From positions 1-6,349 of the forward strand of contig JAHFRO010000063.1 of assembly GCA_023266245.1 (NCBI GenBank): DNA of 6,349 nucleotides, written 5' to 3'. How positions within the stretch are numbered: position 1 is the stretch's first letter; every line of letters starts with the position of its first letter. This document shows positions 1 to 6,013 of the stretch, piece after piece. The stretch comes from Betaproteobacteria bacterium (GTDB lineage Bacteria; Pseudomonadota; Gammaproteobacteria; Burkholderiales; SG8-41). The notes under the pieces were generated by a model. The model was not told the origin of the DNA. It ran no database searches and saw only the letters and a program-made list of their open reading frames with translations. The position numbers and the translations under genes were made by a program.

Positions 1-373
1 CGCGAATGATGGCGCGACCCTTGTCGCCCTGCTTTTGCGTGCCCTTCTCGATCGCCTCGATGTGGCTGAACATCTCGTGCTCGAAGCGGAACAGGAACAG
101 CCGCGCCCGCGCGCGCATCACCGGATCGGCCGGCATGAGCTGCGGGTGCGGGAAACGGTCGTCTATGTACTCGTTGATGATGTTCGACTCGTAGAGGATG
201 AGGTCGCGTTCGACCAGCACCGGTACCTGGTTGTAGGGGTTCATCACCGCCAGGTCCTCCGGCTTGTTGTAGAGGTCCACGTCCACGATCTGGAAATCCA
301 TGCCCTTCTCGTAGAGCACGATGCGGCAGCGCTGGCTGAACGGGCAGGTGGTGCCCGAATACAAGGTCATCAT
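1..373 (-). CDS. sspA: Stringent starvation protein A (SspA), GST fold, 3' part beyond the window
   Basis: SspA is a glutathione-S-transferase-fold protein that binds RNA polymerase and adjusts transcription in starvation and stress; it is not thought to act as a transferase. The first 124 residues are visible, of about 200 usual, and the frame stays open to the left edge, so this is an edge truncation and not a pseudogene. The start reads MMTLYSGTTCPFSQR. A thioredoxin-like domain covers about residues 3-80, with Cys10-Pro11, the cis-proline segment NQVPVLVE (Pro51) and the YESNII stretch (61-66). The FPHP segment (74-77) contains the Pro-His-Pro surface patch important for E. coli SspA. The helical domain begins near residue 84. 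A second ATG one codon later (368-370) could also be the start. No Shine-Dalgarno is visible; the bases upstream belong to a heptad repeat. It follows petABC on the same strand, a common betaproteobacterial order, and sspB would be expected off the left edge. Confidence 0.93.
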   Translation of the reverse strand, partial: MMTLYSGTTCPFSQRCRIVLYEKGMDFQIVDVDLYNKPEDLAVMNPYNQVPVLVERDLILYESNIINEYIDDRFPHPQLMPADPVMRARARLFLFRFEHEMFSHIEAIEKGTQKQGDKGRAIIR

Positions 374-378
374 AAAGA

Positions 379-427
379 AGCGGTCAGTGGTCGGCTGGTA
401 GCTGTCAGCTGATAGCTGCCAGCTGAA
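379..427. repeat. Heptad tandem repeat array A (AGCTGNN), petC-sspA gap
   Basis: Seven consecutive 7-bp units fill most of the 54-bp gap. The four units from 400 to 427 all read AGCTG followed by TC, AT, CC and AA. The three units before them (379-399) are degenerate but hold the register. The array touches the petC stop codon (428-430) and ends 5 bp from the sspA start. Because AGCT is its own reverse complement, the array can fold on itself: 393-403 pairs with 414-424 (11 bp, two of them G-U) around a 10-base loop that contains the palindrome TCAGCTGA. There is no T-tract, so it is not a standard intrinsic terminator. A period of seven argues against coding. Confidence 0.8.
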
Positions 428-1183
428 TCAGTGCACGTCTTTCCAGTACTCTTTCTTAAGCAGGTAGGCGAGCACCCACATCACGCCGAGGAATATCAGG
501 ACGTAGATCCCGAGCTCGATGCGGGAGCGCTTCGCCGGTTCGCCCATGTAAACCAGGAAATTGACGAGGTCGGCGACCAGCTTGTCGTACTCGAGCGGAG
601 TCATCGTGCCGGGCTTCTCCAGCGCGAGCTTCTGCGCCTTTTCCTTCCTGCCGCCCGGCAGCGCGCGCTCCTCGGTCTTCAGCACCTGCTCGCCCTGCAG
701 TTGCCACAGCACGTGCGGCATGCCGACTTCCCGGTACACCGTGTTGTTCCAGCCCGTGTGACGGGTGGGATCGCGATAGAAGCCGCGCAGATAGGTATAG
801 AGCCAGTCGGCGCCGCTCCCTGCAGGGGAAGCGCGCGCGCGCGCGATCACGGACAGGTCCGGCGGCGGGGTGCCGAACCATTCCTTGGCGTCTTTCGCGT
901 CCATCGCGATCTTCATGAGGTCGCCGACTTTGGCGCCGGTGAAGATCAGGTTGTCTCTGATCTGCTGGGTCGTGAGACCCAGCTCTTCGAGCCGGTTGTA
1001 GCGCATGTATCCCGCGCCGTGGCAATTGAGGCAGTAGTTCACGAACACCTGCGCGCCTCGCTGCAGCGAAATCAGGTCGTGCTCATTGATCGGCGCGCGA
1101 TCGAGCGTAACGTCCTCGCCCGCGGCAATGGCGAGCGCCGGCGCGGCGAGCAGGGCGACGAGCAGCTTCCTGAAGTGGGTCAT
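428..1183 (-). CDS. petC: Cytochrome c1 of the cytochrome bc1 complex
   Basis: This is the haem c subunit of ubiquinol:cytochrome c reductase. It takes electrons from the Rieske cluster and passes them to soluble or membrane cytochrome c on the periplasmic side. The protein has 251 residues. A Sec signal peptide spans about 1-20, with likely cleavage after AIA. The haem attachment site is CLNCH (51-55; Cys51, Cys54 and His55). The conserved PPDLS lies at 107-111, and Met155 in VGMPHVLW is the probable axial ligand. A single C-terminal anchor helix (about 223-241) is followed by a basic tail. It begins 1 bp after the petB stop, and its Shine-Dalgarno AGGAG lies inside the end of petB, about 9 bases before the ATG, which supports both the start and translational coupling. 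Codons at 831-845 form an alternating GC run encoding Arg-Ala repeats. The stop codon abuts heptad array A. Confidence 0.96.
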   Translation of the reverse strand: MTHFRKLLVALLAAPALAIAAGEDVTLDRAPINEHDLISLQRGAQVFVNYCLNCHGAGYMRYNRLEELGLTTQQIRDNLIFTGAKVGDLMKIAMDAKDAKEWFGTPPPDLSVIARARASPAGSGADWLYTYLRGFYRDPTRHTGWNNTVYREVGMPHVLWQLQGEQVLKTEERALPGGRKEKAQKLALEKPGTMTPLEYDKLVADLVNFLVYMGEPAKRSRIELGIYVLIFLGVMWVLAYLLKKEYWKDVH

Positions 1184-1184
1184 G

Positions 1185-2591
1185 TCAGTGCGCTCCTTGC
1201 CACGTCACCCGTGCCGGCTCGGGCCTGGTCTTGTCCATCCGCGTATACCAGGGCATCAGCAGGAAGAACACGAAATAGATCAACGTGCAGACCTGCGCCA
1301 TGAGGGTTCGCCCCTCCGTCACGGTCTGGGTCCCGAGATAGCCGAGGATGAAGAAGGCGACGACGAACAGCGCGAGTGCGCCCTTCACGAGCCACCCCTT
1401 GTAGCGGATGGACCTCACCGGGCTTTGATCGAGCCACGGCAGTCCGAAGAAGATCAGCACCGCAGCCCCCATCAACACCACGCCCCACACTTTGGGATCG
1501 AGGGTAAAGAAGCCGACCAGGAGCAGCGCCGCGATCACCACCACGGCGATCCGCACCGCATTGATCTTCACGGCCGCGATCACCATGGCTGAATACGCGA
1601 TCAGCCCTGCCGCGAGCACCCACATGAAGTTTTCGGTGGTGGCGCGCAGGATCGAGTAGTACGGCGTGAAGTACCACACCGGCGCGATGTGCGGCGGCGT
1701 CTTGAGGGGATCCGCCGGAATGTAGTTGTTGTACTCGAGGAAGTAGCCGCCGAACTCCGGCATGAAGAACATGATGACGCAGAAGACGATCAGGAACACC
1801 ACGGCGCCGAGCGTGTCCTTGACCGTGTAATAGGGATGGAACGGGATGCCGTCCACCGGGTGGCCGGTCTTCGGGTCGAGGTTCTTCTTGATCTCGACGC
1901 CGTCCGGATTGTTTGAACCCACCTCGTGCAGCGCCATGATGTGCGCCGCGACCAGCCCCAGCAGGACGAGCGGTATCGCGATCACGTGGAAAGAGAAGAA
2001 GCGGTTAAGCGTCGCGTCCGACACCACGTAGTCGCCGCGGATCCACAGCGCCAGATCGGGACCGATCAGCGGGATCGCGTCGAACAGATTGACGATCACC
2101 TGCGCGCCCCAGTACGACATCTGGCCCCACGGCAGCAGGTAGCCGAAGAACGCTTCGGCCATCAGCGACAGGTAAATGAGCATGCCGAAAATCCAGATCA
2201 GCTCGCGCGGCTTGCGGTAGGAGCCGTACATGAGGCCGCGGAACATGTGGAGATACACAACGATGAAGAACGCGGAGGCACCGGTCGAATGCATGTAGCG
2301 GATCAACCATCCGCCGGGCACGTCGCGCATGATGTACTCGACGGAGGCGAACGCCTGCGCGGCGTCCGGTTTGTAATGCATGGTGAGTAAAATGCCGGTG
2401 ACGATCTGGAGCACGAGCACCAGCAGGGCGAGCGAGCCGAAGTAGTACCAGAAGTTGAAGTTCTTGGGCGCGTAGTACTCGGCCAGGTGCTCGCGCCACA
2501 ACTGCACCAGGGGGAAGCGCTGATCGACCCAGGTGAGCAGGCCGTTGAACGGGCCTGCACCGGTGACCGGCTGTTTTTCGGCGACCGCCAT
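1185..2591 (-). CDS. petB: Cytochrome b of the cytochrome bc1 complex
   Basis: This is the dihaem membrane subunit that oxidises quinol at the Qo site and reduces quinone at the Qi site. It is one 468-residue chain with the b6-like and subunit-IV-like parts fused. The haem ligands are His101 and His115 on helix B and His202 and His217 on helix D. The 15-residue helix-D spacing matches Pseudomonas-type proteins as I recall them, against 14 in mitochondria. The Qo motif is PVWY (304-307), a known variant of PEWY. LHEVGSNNP (221-229) is typical. Between helix E and the PWLDQSPVRSIRYKGW segment (385-400) lies an insertion of roughly 45 hydrophobic residues (about 320-366) that is absent from gammaproteobacterial proteins and probably adds membrane segments. 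I recall similar insertions in betaproteobacteria. The start is supported by an AGGGAG Shine-Dalgarno about 10 bases upstream. It lies 3 bp after petA. Confidence 0.97.
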   Translation of the reverse strand: MAVAEKQPVTGAGPFNGLLTWVDQRFPLVQLWREHLAEYYAPKNFNFWYYFGSLALLVLVLQIVTGILLTMHYKPDAAQAFASVEYIMRDVPGGWLIRYMHSTGASAFFIVVYLHMFRGLMYGSYRKPRELIWIFGMLIYLSLMAEAFFGYLLPWGQMSYWGAQVIVNLFDAIPLIGPDLALWIRGDYVVSDATLNRFFSFHVIAIPLVLLGLVAAHIMALHEVGSNNPDGVEIKKNLDPKTGHPVDGIPFHPYYTVKDTLGAVVFLIVFCVIMFFMPEFGGYFLEYNNYIPADPLKTPPHIAPVWYFTPYYSILRATTENFMWVLAAGLIAYSAMVIAAVKINAVRIAVVVIAALLLVGFFTLDPKVWGVVLMGAAVLIFFGLPWLDQSPVRSIRYKGWLVKGALALFVVAFFILGYLGTQTVTEGRTLMAQVCTLIYFVFFLLMPWYTRMDKTRPEPARVTWQGAH

Positions 2592-2594
2592 CGC

Positions 2595-3194
2595 TTACGC
2601 TCCCTTGGCGCCTTCGCCGATCAGGATCTGCGCATCGCTCAAATACTTGTGAGGTGGCACGATCAGATTGTCGGGCGCAGGCTTGTTCTTGTAGACCCGT
2701 CCCGCGAGGTCGAATAGCGAGCCGTGGCACGGGCAGTAGAAACCGCCTTTCCAGTCGGTCTCGAACGGCTCGGGCTGGGGCTTGAACTTGTCAACCGGGG
2801 AGCAGCCGAGATGCGTGCAGATGCCCACTACCACGAGATACTCGGGCTTGATCGAACGGTACTCGTTGCGCGCGTACGGCGGCGTCCACTCCGGCTTGCG
2901 CTTGCTGTTGGGGTCGGCGACCTTGTCGTCGTTCTGCTTGACCGAATCCAGCATTTCCCTGGTCCGGCGCACGATCCACACCGGCTTGCCCTGCCACTCG
3001 ACGCGAGTCATTTCGCCCGGCGCAAGATTGGTGAAGTCAGCTTCGACCGGCGCGCCCGCCGCCTTGGCACGCTCGGAGGGCAGCATGCTGGCGACGAAAG
3101 GCACCGCCACGGCGCCGGTTGCAATCCCGCCCGCGACACTGGTGGCAGCAACCAGGAAACGCCGCTTTCCCCAGTCCAACTCTTTGTCAGCCAT
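2595..3194 (-). CDS. petA: Rieske iron-sulfur subunit of the cytochrome bc1 complex
   Basis: The Rieske protein carries the mobile 2Fe-2S cluster that takes the first electron from quinol at the Qo site and hands it to cytochrome c1. It has 199 residues. Box I is CTHLGC (126-131) and box II is CPCHGS (154-159). Cys126, His128, Cys154 and His157 bind the cluster, and Cys131-Cys156 forms the stabilising disulfide. The residue after GSL is Phe161 where mitochondrial proteins have a redox-tuning Tyr. The N-terminus GKRRFLVAATSVAGG has a basic pair followed by Phe-Leu and a hydrophobic helix (about 13-38). This is a twin-arginine-type signal that normally stays uncleaved as the anchor. It therefore probably depends on the tatABC products encoded 1.6 kb away. 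A purine stretch GGGGAA lies about 10 bases before the ATG. It is the first gene of the pet operon, facing a candidate promoter at 3226-3254. Confidence 0.97.
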   Translation of the reverse strand: MADKELDWGKRRFLVAATSVAGGIATGAVAVPFVASMLPSERAKAAGAPVEADFTNLAPGEMTRVEWQGKPVWIVRRTREMLDSVKQNDDKVADPNSKRKPEWTPPYARNEYRSIKPEYLVVVGICTHLGCSPVDKFKPQPEPFETDWKGGFYCPCHGSLFDLAGRVYKNKPAPDNLIVPPHKYLSDAQILIGEGAKGA

Positions 3195-3225
3195 CCGTTA
3201 ATTCCCCGTGGTCGCAAAAGGCGGT

Positions 3226-3254
3226 ATTTTACACAAACGCCCCCTGAAACTTAA
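3226..3254 (-). promoter_or_regulatory. Candidate sigma-70-type promoter for petABC
   Basis: Read on the minus strand, TAAAAT (3231-3226) matches the -10 consensus at five of six bases. TTAAGT (3254-3249) is a weak -35 match (three of six) at a 17-bp spacing. Transcription would start near 3219 and leave a leader of about 25 bases before petA. The position is right but the -35 is poor, so this is a suggestion only. Confidence 0.35.
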
Positions 3255-3373
3255 GCAAAACGTGGAAAAACGCAACGCAAACAGTATGTTGCAGCACGGC
3301 TCGGCTGGCCTGTTTCCGATCAAGATTCAACGCCGGTTGAGCGGCAGCCTGGCTGTCCGTTCCAATCGGCGGA

Positions 3374-3403
3374 TTTAATCCGGCGCAACGCGTCCGGATT
3401 AAA
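3374..3403. promoter_or_regulatory. Perfect 10-bp inverted repeat, possible operator
   Basis: TTTAATCCGG (3374-3383) and CCGGATTAAA (3394-3403) are exact reverse complements separated by 10 bases. The arm-to-arm centre distance is 20 bp, about two helical turns, which suits a dimeric regulator. The left arm also sits in an odd palindrome, GGATT-T-AATCC (3371-3381). It lies about 180 bp from petA and 150 bp from the protease gene and could serve either. No regulator family is recognised from the motif. It could also form a hairpin, but there is no T-tract and no upstream gene to terminate. Confidence 0.4.
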
Positions 3404-3555
3404 CGGGGCTGGGAATGTCGATGAACTGATTTTGGGCAATAATCACGGAACTTAGGGACTTCCAGGAACTGGTTCAGGTAGGCGCCGAGTGCGTAAGCGA
3501 TCGGCCCTACTGGAGAAATTCATTCTAACCCGAACCAGTCGTTGCGCGATTTTGC

Positions 3556-4707
3556 ATGCGTAAGCTTTGGCTCGTTTTCGCCCAGACCGCGACCATCTGC
3601 CTCGCGGTGCTGTTTGTCGTCTCGACGCTGCGCCCCGACCTGCTCTCCTGGAACGTGCGCGGCAACGTGGTGCCCGTGAAGGAGCCACAACCGGAGGCGC
3701 CGGCGCGCACCATCACCTCCTTCAGCGAGGCCTCGCGCAAGGCGATGCCGGCGGTGGTCAACATCTTCACCAGCCAGGAAGTCAAGCGGCCGCGCCATCC
3801 GTTCATGGACGATCCGGTGTTCCGCTACTTCTTCGGCGAGCAGCTCGACCCCGGCGTGCAGCGCCGCGAGGGCCTGGGCTCGGGAGTCATCGTAAGCGAC
3901 CAGGGCTACATCCTCACCAACCACCACGTGATCGAGTCGGTGGACCAGATCGAGGTCGCACTGGCCGACGCGCGCAAGGTACCGGCGCGCGTGGTCGGCA
4001 CCGACCCCGAAACCGATCTCGCGGTGCTCAAGATCGAGCTGCAGAAACTGCCCTCGATCACCTTCGGGCGGGCGGAGCAGTTGCGCGTCGGCGACATCGT
4101 GCTCGCCATCGGCAATCCGTTCGGCGTCGGGCAGACCGTCACCCTGGGCATCGTGAGCGGACTGGGACGCAGCCACCTCGGCATCACCACCTTCGAGAAC
4201 TTCATCCAGACCGATGCCGCGATCCACCCCGGCAATTCGGGGGGGGCGCTGGTGGACGTGAACGGCAATCTGGTCGGCATCAACACCGCGATCTATTCGC
4301 AGACCGGGTTCTCGATGGGCATCGGCTACGCCATCCCGGTGAGCATCGCCAGGCAGGTGATGGAGCAGATCATCCGCCAGGGATCGGTGACGCGCGGCTG
4401 GATCGGCGTCGGCGTCCAGGACGTCACCAAGGAACTGGCCGAGTCGTTCAAGCTGCGCGGCGCGGCCGGCGTGCTGATCTCACAGGTGGAGCGCGGTGGT
4501 CCCGCCGACAATGCGGGCGTGAAACTGGGCGACATCCTGCTCGCGGTGAACGACAGGCCGGTGGCCGACACTACCGGCATGCTCAACCAGATCGCGTCGC
4601 TGCAACCCGGCCAGCAGGCCAAGCTCAAGCTGGTGCGCAATCAGGCCGAAACCGAGCTTACCGTCACGGTCGGGCGGCGGCCCAAGCCGCCACGGCGGAA
4701 AGAATAG
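3556..4707 (+). CDS. degS: DegS/AlgW-like membrane-anchored periplasmic serine protease, one PDZ domain
   Basis: This is an HtrA-family protease of 383 residues. An N-terminal membrane helix (about 5-23) with no cleavage site suggests a periplasmic enzyme tethered to the inner membrane. The trypsin-like domain covers about 58-275. The catalytic triad is His124 in TNHHV, Asp154 in DPETDLAVLKI and Ser228 in GNSGG. One PDZ domain (about 281-372) follows. An anchor helix plus a single PDZ fits DegS/AlgW, which cut the anti-sigma factor of the envelope-stress sigma factor, better than the two-PDZ DegP/DegQ/MucD. Segments such as HPFMDDPVFRYFFG and AIGNPFGVGQTVT are close to Pseudomonas AlgW as I recall it. 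The start is fixed by an in-frame stop at 3526-3528 and by the membrane helix, but no Shine-Dalgarno is visible. Eight G residues in a row (4239-4246) run through the codons right after the catalytic serine. The TAG stop lies inside heptad array B. Symbol and target are inferred. Confidence 0.88.
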   Translation: MRKLWLVFAQTATICLAVLFVVSTLRPDLLSWNVRGNVVPVKEPQPEAPARTITSFSEASRKAMPAVVNIFTSQEVKRPRHPFMDDPVFRYFFGEQLDPGVQRREGLGSGVIVSDQGYILTNHHVIESVDQIEVALADARKVPARVVGTDPETDLAVLKIELQKLPSITFGRAEQLRVGDIVLAIGNPFGVGQTVTLGIVSGLGRSHLGITTFENFIQTDAAIHPGNSGGALVDVNGNLVGINTAIYSQTGFSMGIGYAIPVSIARQVMEQIIRQGSVTRGWIGVGVQDVTKELAESFKLRGAAGVLISQVERGGPADNAGVKLGDILLAVNDRPVADTTGMLNQIASLQPGQQAKLKLVRNQAETELTVTVGRRPKPPRRKE

Positions 4708-4791
4708 TGTTGAGTGTTTAATGTTTAGTGCTTAGTGGTGGCCGCGTGGCACAGACGGATTTTCACTCAACACTTAACACTAAGCACTGTC
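4703..4791. repeat. Mirrored heptad repeat array B (TTTAGTG), between convergent degS-like gene and tatC
   Basis: The left arm (4703-4737) is five 7-bp units of consensus TTTAGTG on the plus strand. After a 26-bp spacer, the right arm (4764-4791) is four units of the reverse complement, CACTAAN, the last degenerate. Two exact 11-bp inverted matches exist: AGTGTTGAGTG (4706-4716) with 4764-4774, and AGTGCTTAGTG (4727-4737) with 4778-4788. They occur in crossing order, so the two stems exclude each other. Both flanking genes end inside the array: the protease TAG at 4705-4707 and the tatC TAG at 4782-4780. The array may act as a two-way transcription barrier, but neither strand shows a proper T-tract. 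Confidence 0.85.
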
Positions 4792-5586
4792 TTTCCTCTC
4801 ACCGGCTTCGATCTTGTCGAGCTCGCGCTCCATCTCCGCGTCTCCGAGCGGCCGGTAATCCTCTTCGTTTTTCGCCGGCGGTTTGCCGAAGATGCGGGCC
4901 GCAATGAGCCCAAGCTCGAACAGCAGGCACATGGGAATCGCCAGCAGCAGCTGCGACAGCACGTCCGGCGGCGTGACGATGGCTGACACCACGAACGCGC
5001 CGACGATGAAATAGGGGCGGATGTTCCTGAGCTGCTCGATCGAAACCACCCCCATCCGTACCAGAATCAGCACCACGATCGGCACCTCGAAGGTCACGCC
5101 GAATGCGAGGAACATGGTGAGCACGAAATTGAGATAATTCTCGATGTCGGGGGCAACCGAGATGCTCTTCGGCGCGATCCTGTAGACGAAGTCGAATACC
5201 ACGCCGAACACGAAGAAGTAGCAGAACGCCACTCCCAGGAAAAACAGCACCGTGCTCGCCACGACCAGCGGCATCACCAGGCGCTTCTCATGGGCGTAGA
5301 GCCCCGGTGCGATGAACGCCCACGCCTGGTAGAGCACGTACGGCAGCGCGACGGTGAAAGCGACCATCACCGCGATCTTCACCGGAATCAGGAACGGGGC
5401 GACCACGCCGGTGGCGATCATCTTCGTTCCTGCCGGCAGCGCGCGCATCATCGGATACGCCAGCAGATCGTAAAGCTCGGAAGCGAACGGGAACAAAAAG
5501 AGGAATACGACACCTACCGCGATCAGCACGCGCAACATCCGATCGCGCAGCTCCATCAGGTGGGAGATGAAGGTGTCTTCTGTCAT
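4780..5586 (-). CDS. tatC: Sec-independent (twin-arginine) translocase subunit TatC
   Basis: TatC is the polytopic receptor of the twin-arginine translocase; with TatB it recognises the signal peptide of folded substrates and recruits TatA. The protein has 268 residues and the pattern of six membrane segments. Family landmarks are present. HLMELRDR (9-16) contains the Glu12 and Arg14 equivalents of the E. coli signal-binding residues. FIAPGLYAHEK (91-101) contains Glu100, the counterpart of the essential E. coli Glu103. FEVPIVV (166-172) contains Glu167 in the membrane. A charged cytoplasmic tail (about 235-268) follows. It lies 21 bp after tatB; the gap has no clear Shine-Dalgarno. The last codons (Asp-Ser-Ala-stop) are written by the right arm of heptad array B, so the extreme C-terminus looks shaped by the repeat. 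Confidence 0.97.
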   Translation of the reverse strand: MTEDTFISHLMELRDRMLRVLIAVGVVFLFLFPFASELYDLLAYPMMRALPAGTKMIATGVVAPFLIPVKIAVMVAFTVALPYVLYQAWAFIAPGLYAHEKRLVMPLVVASTVLFFLGVAFCYFFVFGVVFDFVYRIAPKSISVAPDIENYLNFVLTMFLAFGVTFEVPIVVLILVRMGVVSIEQLRNIRPYFIVGAFVVSAIVTPPDVLSQLLLAIPMCLLFELGLIAARIFGKPPAKNEEDYRPLGDAEMERELDKIEAGERKDSA

Positions 5587-5607
5587 GCCGTTCGGGACGG
5601 CGCCGCG

Positions 5608-6009
5608 TTATGCTTGTTTCTGCGCCGGCGCCTGGGGCGTCGTATCCAGTCCCAGTTCGAGCTGCGACGAGGCTGTCTTGGCCGCGGGTTCCGCCGGCGC
5701 GGGCTGGGGCGCGCTCGCCGGTTCGGGAGCCTCCGCGAGTTTGTTGAGCTGGCTTTCGGTTTCGGCGACTTCCTTGTTGACCGAGTTCTGCATCGAGCGC
5801 GCGGCGTCTTCCATGCTCGACTGGAGTTTCTTCAGCTCCTCCAGCTCCATTTCGCGCGAGATGTCGGCCTTGACGTCATTGACATAACGCTGCATGCGGC
5901 CGAACAGGTGCCCGAGCGTGCGCGCGACCGTGGGCAGCCGCTCGGGGCCGATCACGATCAGCGCCACGATCGCGATCACCAGCAGCTCGGAAAAGCCGAT
6001 GTCAAACAT
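5608..6009 (-). CDS. tatB: Sec-independent translocase subunit TatB
   Basis: TatB is the single-span subunit that binds TatC one-to-one in the substrate receptor complex. The 133 residues begin MFDIGFSELLVIAIVALIVIGPERLP, which is diagnostic for TatB: membrane helix at about 4-21, with Glu8 inside it, and the GPERLP hinge. An amphipathic helix (about 26-50), a charged coiled stretch to about 93, and a tail rich in Ala and Pro complete it. The tail is variable in the family. The start is secure from the family N-terminus, yet no Shine-Dalgarno exists: only 4 bp separate the ATG from heptad array C, which occupies the ribosome-binding position. Translation may therefore depend on ribosomes arriving from tatA or on weak initiation. 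Confidence 0.95.
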   Translation of the reverse strand: MFDIGFSELLVIAIVALIVIGPERLPTVARTLGHLFGRMQRYVNDVKADISREMELEELKKLQSSMEDAARSMQNSVNKEVAETESQLNKLAEAPEPASAPQPAPAEPAAKTASSQLELGLDTTPQAPAQKQA

Positions 6010-6013
6010 GACA

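Larger units (their letters stand above)
3195..3555. other. Divergent intergenic region between petA and the DegS-like gene
   Basis: These 361 bp hold no convincing gene. The region is noticeably richer in A and T than the flanking genes and must carry promoters for both directions. It contains the candidate petA promoter at 3226-3254 and a group of small dyads: TCAAC/GTTGA at 3327-3340, CAGCC-T-GGCTG at 3345-3355, and a perfect 10-bp inverted repeat at 3374-3403. A GGAACTT element lies at 3447-3453. ACTGGTTC (3468-3475) recurs inverted at 3532-3539, just before the protease start. No heptad array, tRNA or riboswitch was recognised. Confidence 0.75.

Noticed and set aside
304..373. sspA as a broken gene
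   Set aside because: The reading frame is intact up to the left edge; only the window boundary cuts it.
431..1303. Long plus-strand open frame opposite petC and petB (290 codons)
   Set aside because: It mirrors petC and petB codons, is very rich in Arg, His and Glu, has no family motif, and the minus-strand genes are unmistakable.
1671..1682. PVWY instead of PEWY in cytochrome b as a lost catalytic residue
   Set aside because: PVWY is a recognised natural Qo-motif variant in beta- and gammaproteobacterial cytochrome b.
3520..4227. Minus-strand open frame of 235 codons inside the protease gene
   Set aside because: It is an antisense shadow produced by GC-rich codon use. The plus-strand frame carries the full catalytic triad and PDZ domain.
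3567..4721. Second plus-strand frame of 384 codons overlapping the protease gene
   Set aside because: It is a shadow one base out of phase, Arg-rich and without domains. It stays open only because of high GC at third positions.
4703..4791. REP/RAYT-type element or miniature transposable element
   Set aside because: No GTAG-type REP hairpin head, transposase or target duplication was seen, and the three arrays share unit length but not sequence.
4703..4791. Classical intrinsic terminator
   Set aside because: The stems are AT-mixed and slippable, and no T-tract follows on either strand; TTTT at 4760-4763 lies in the loop.
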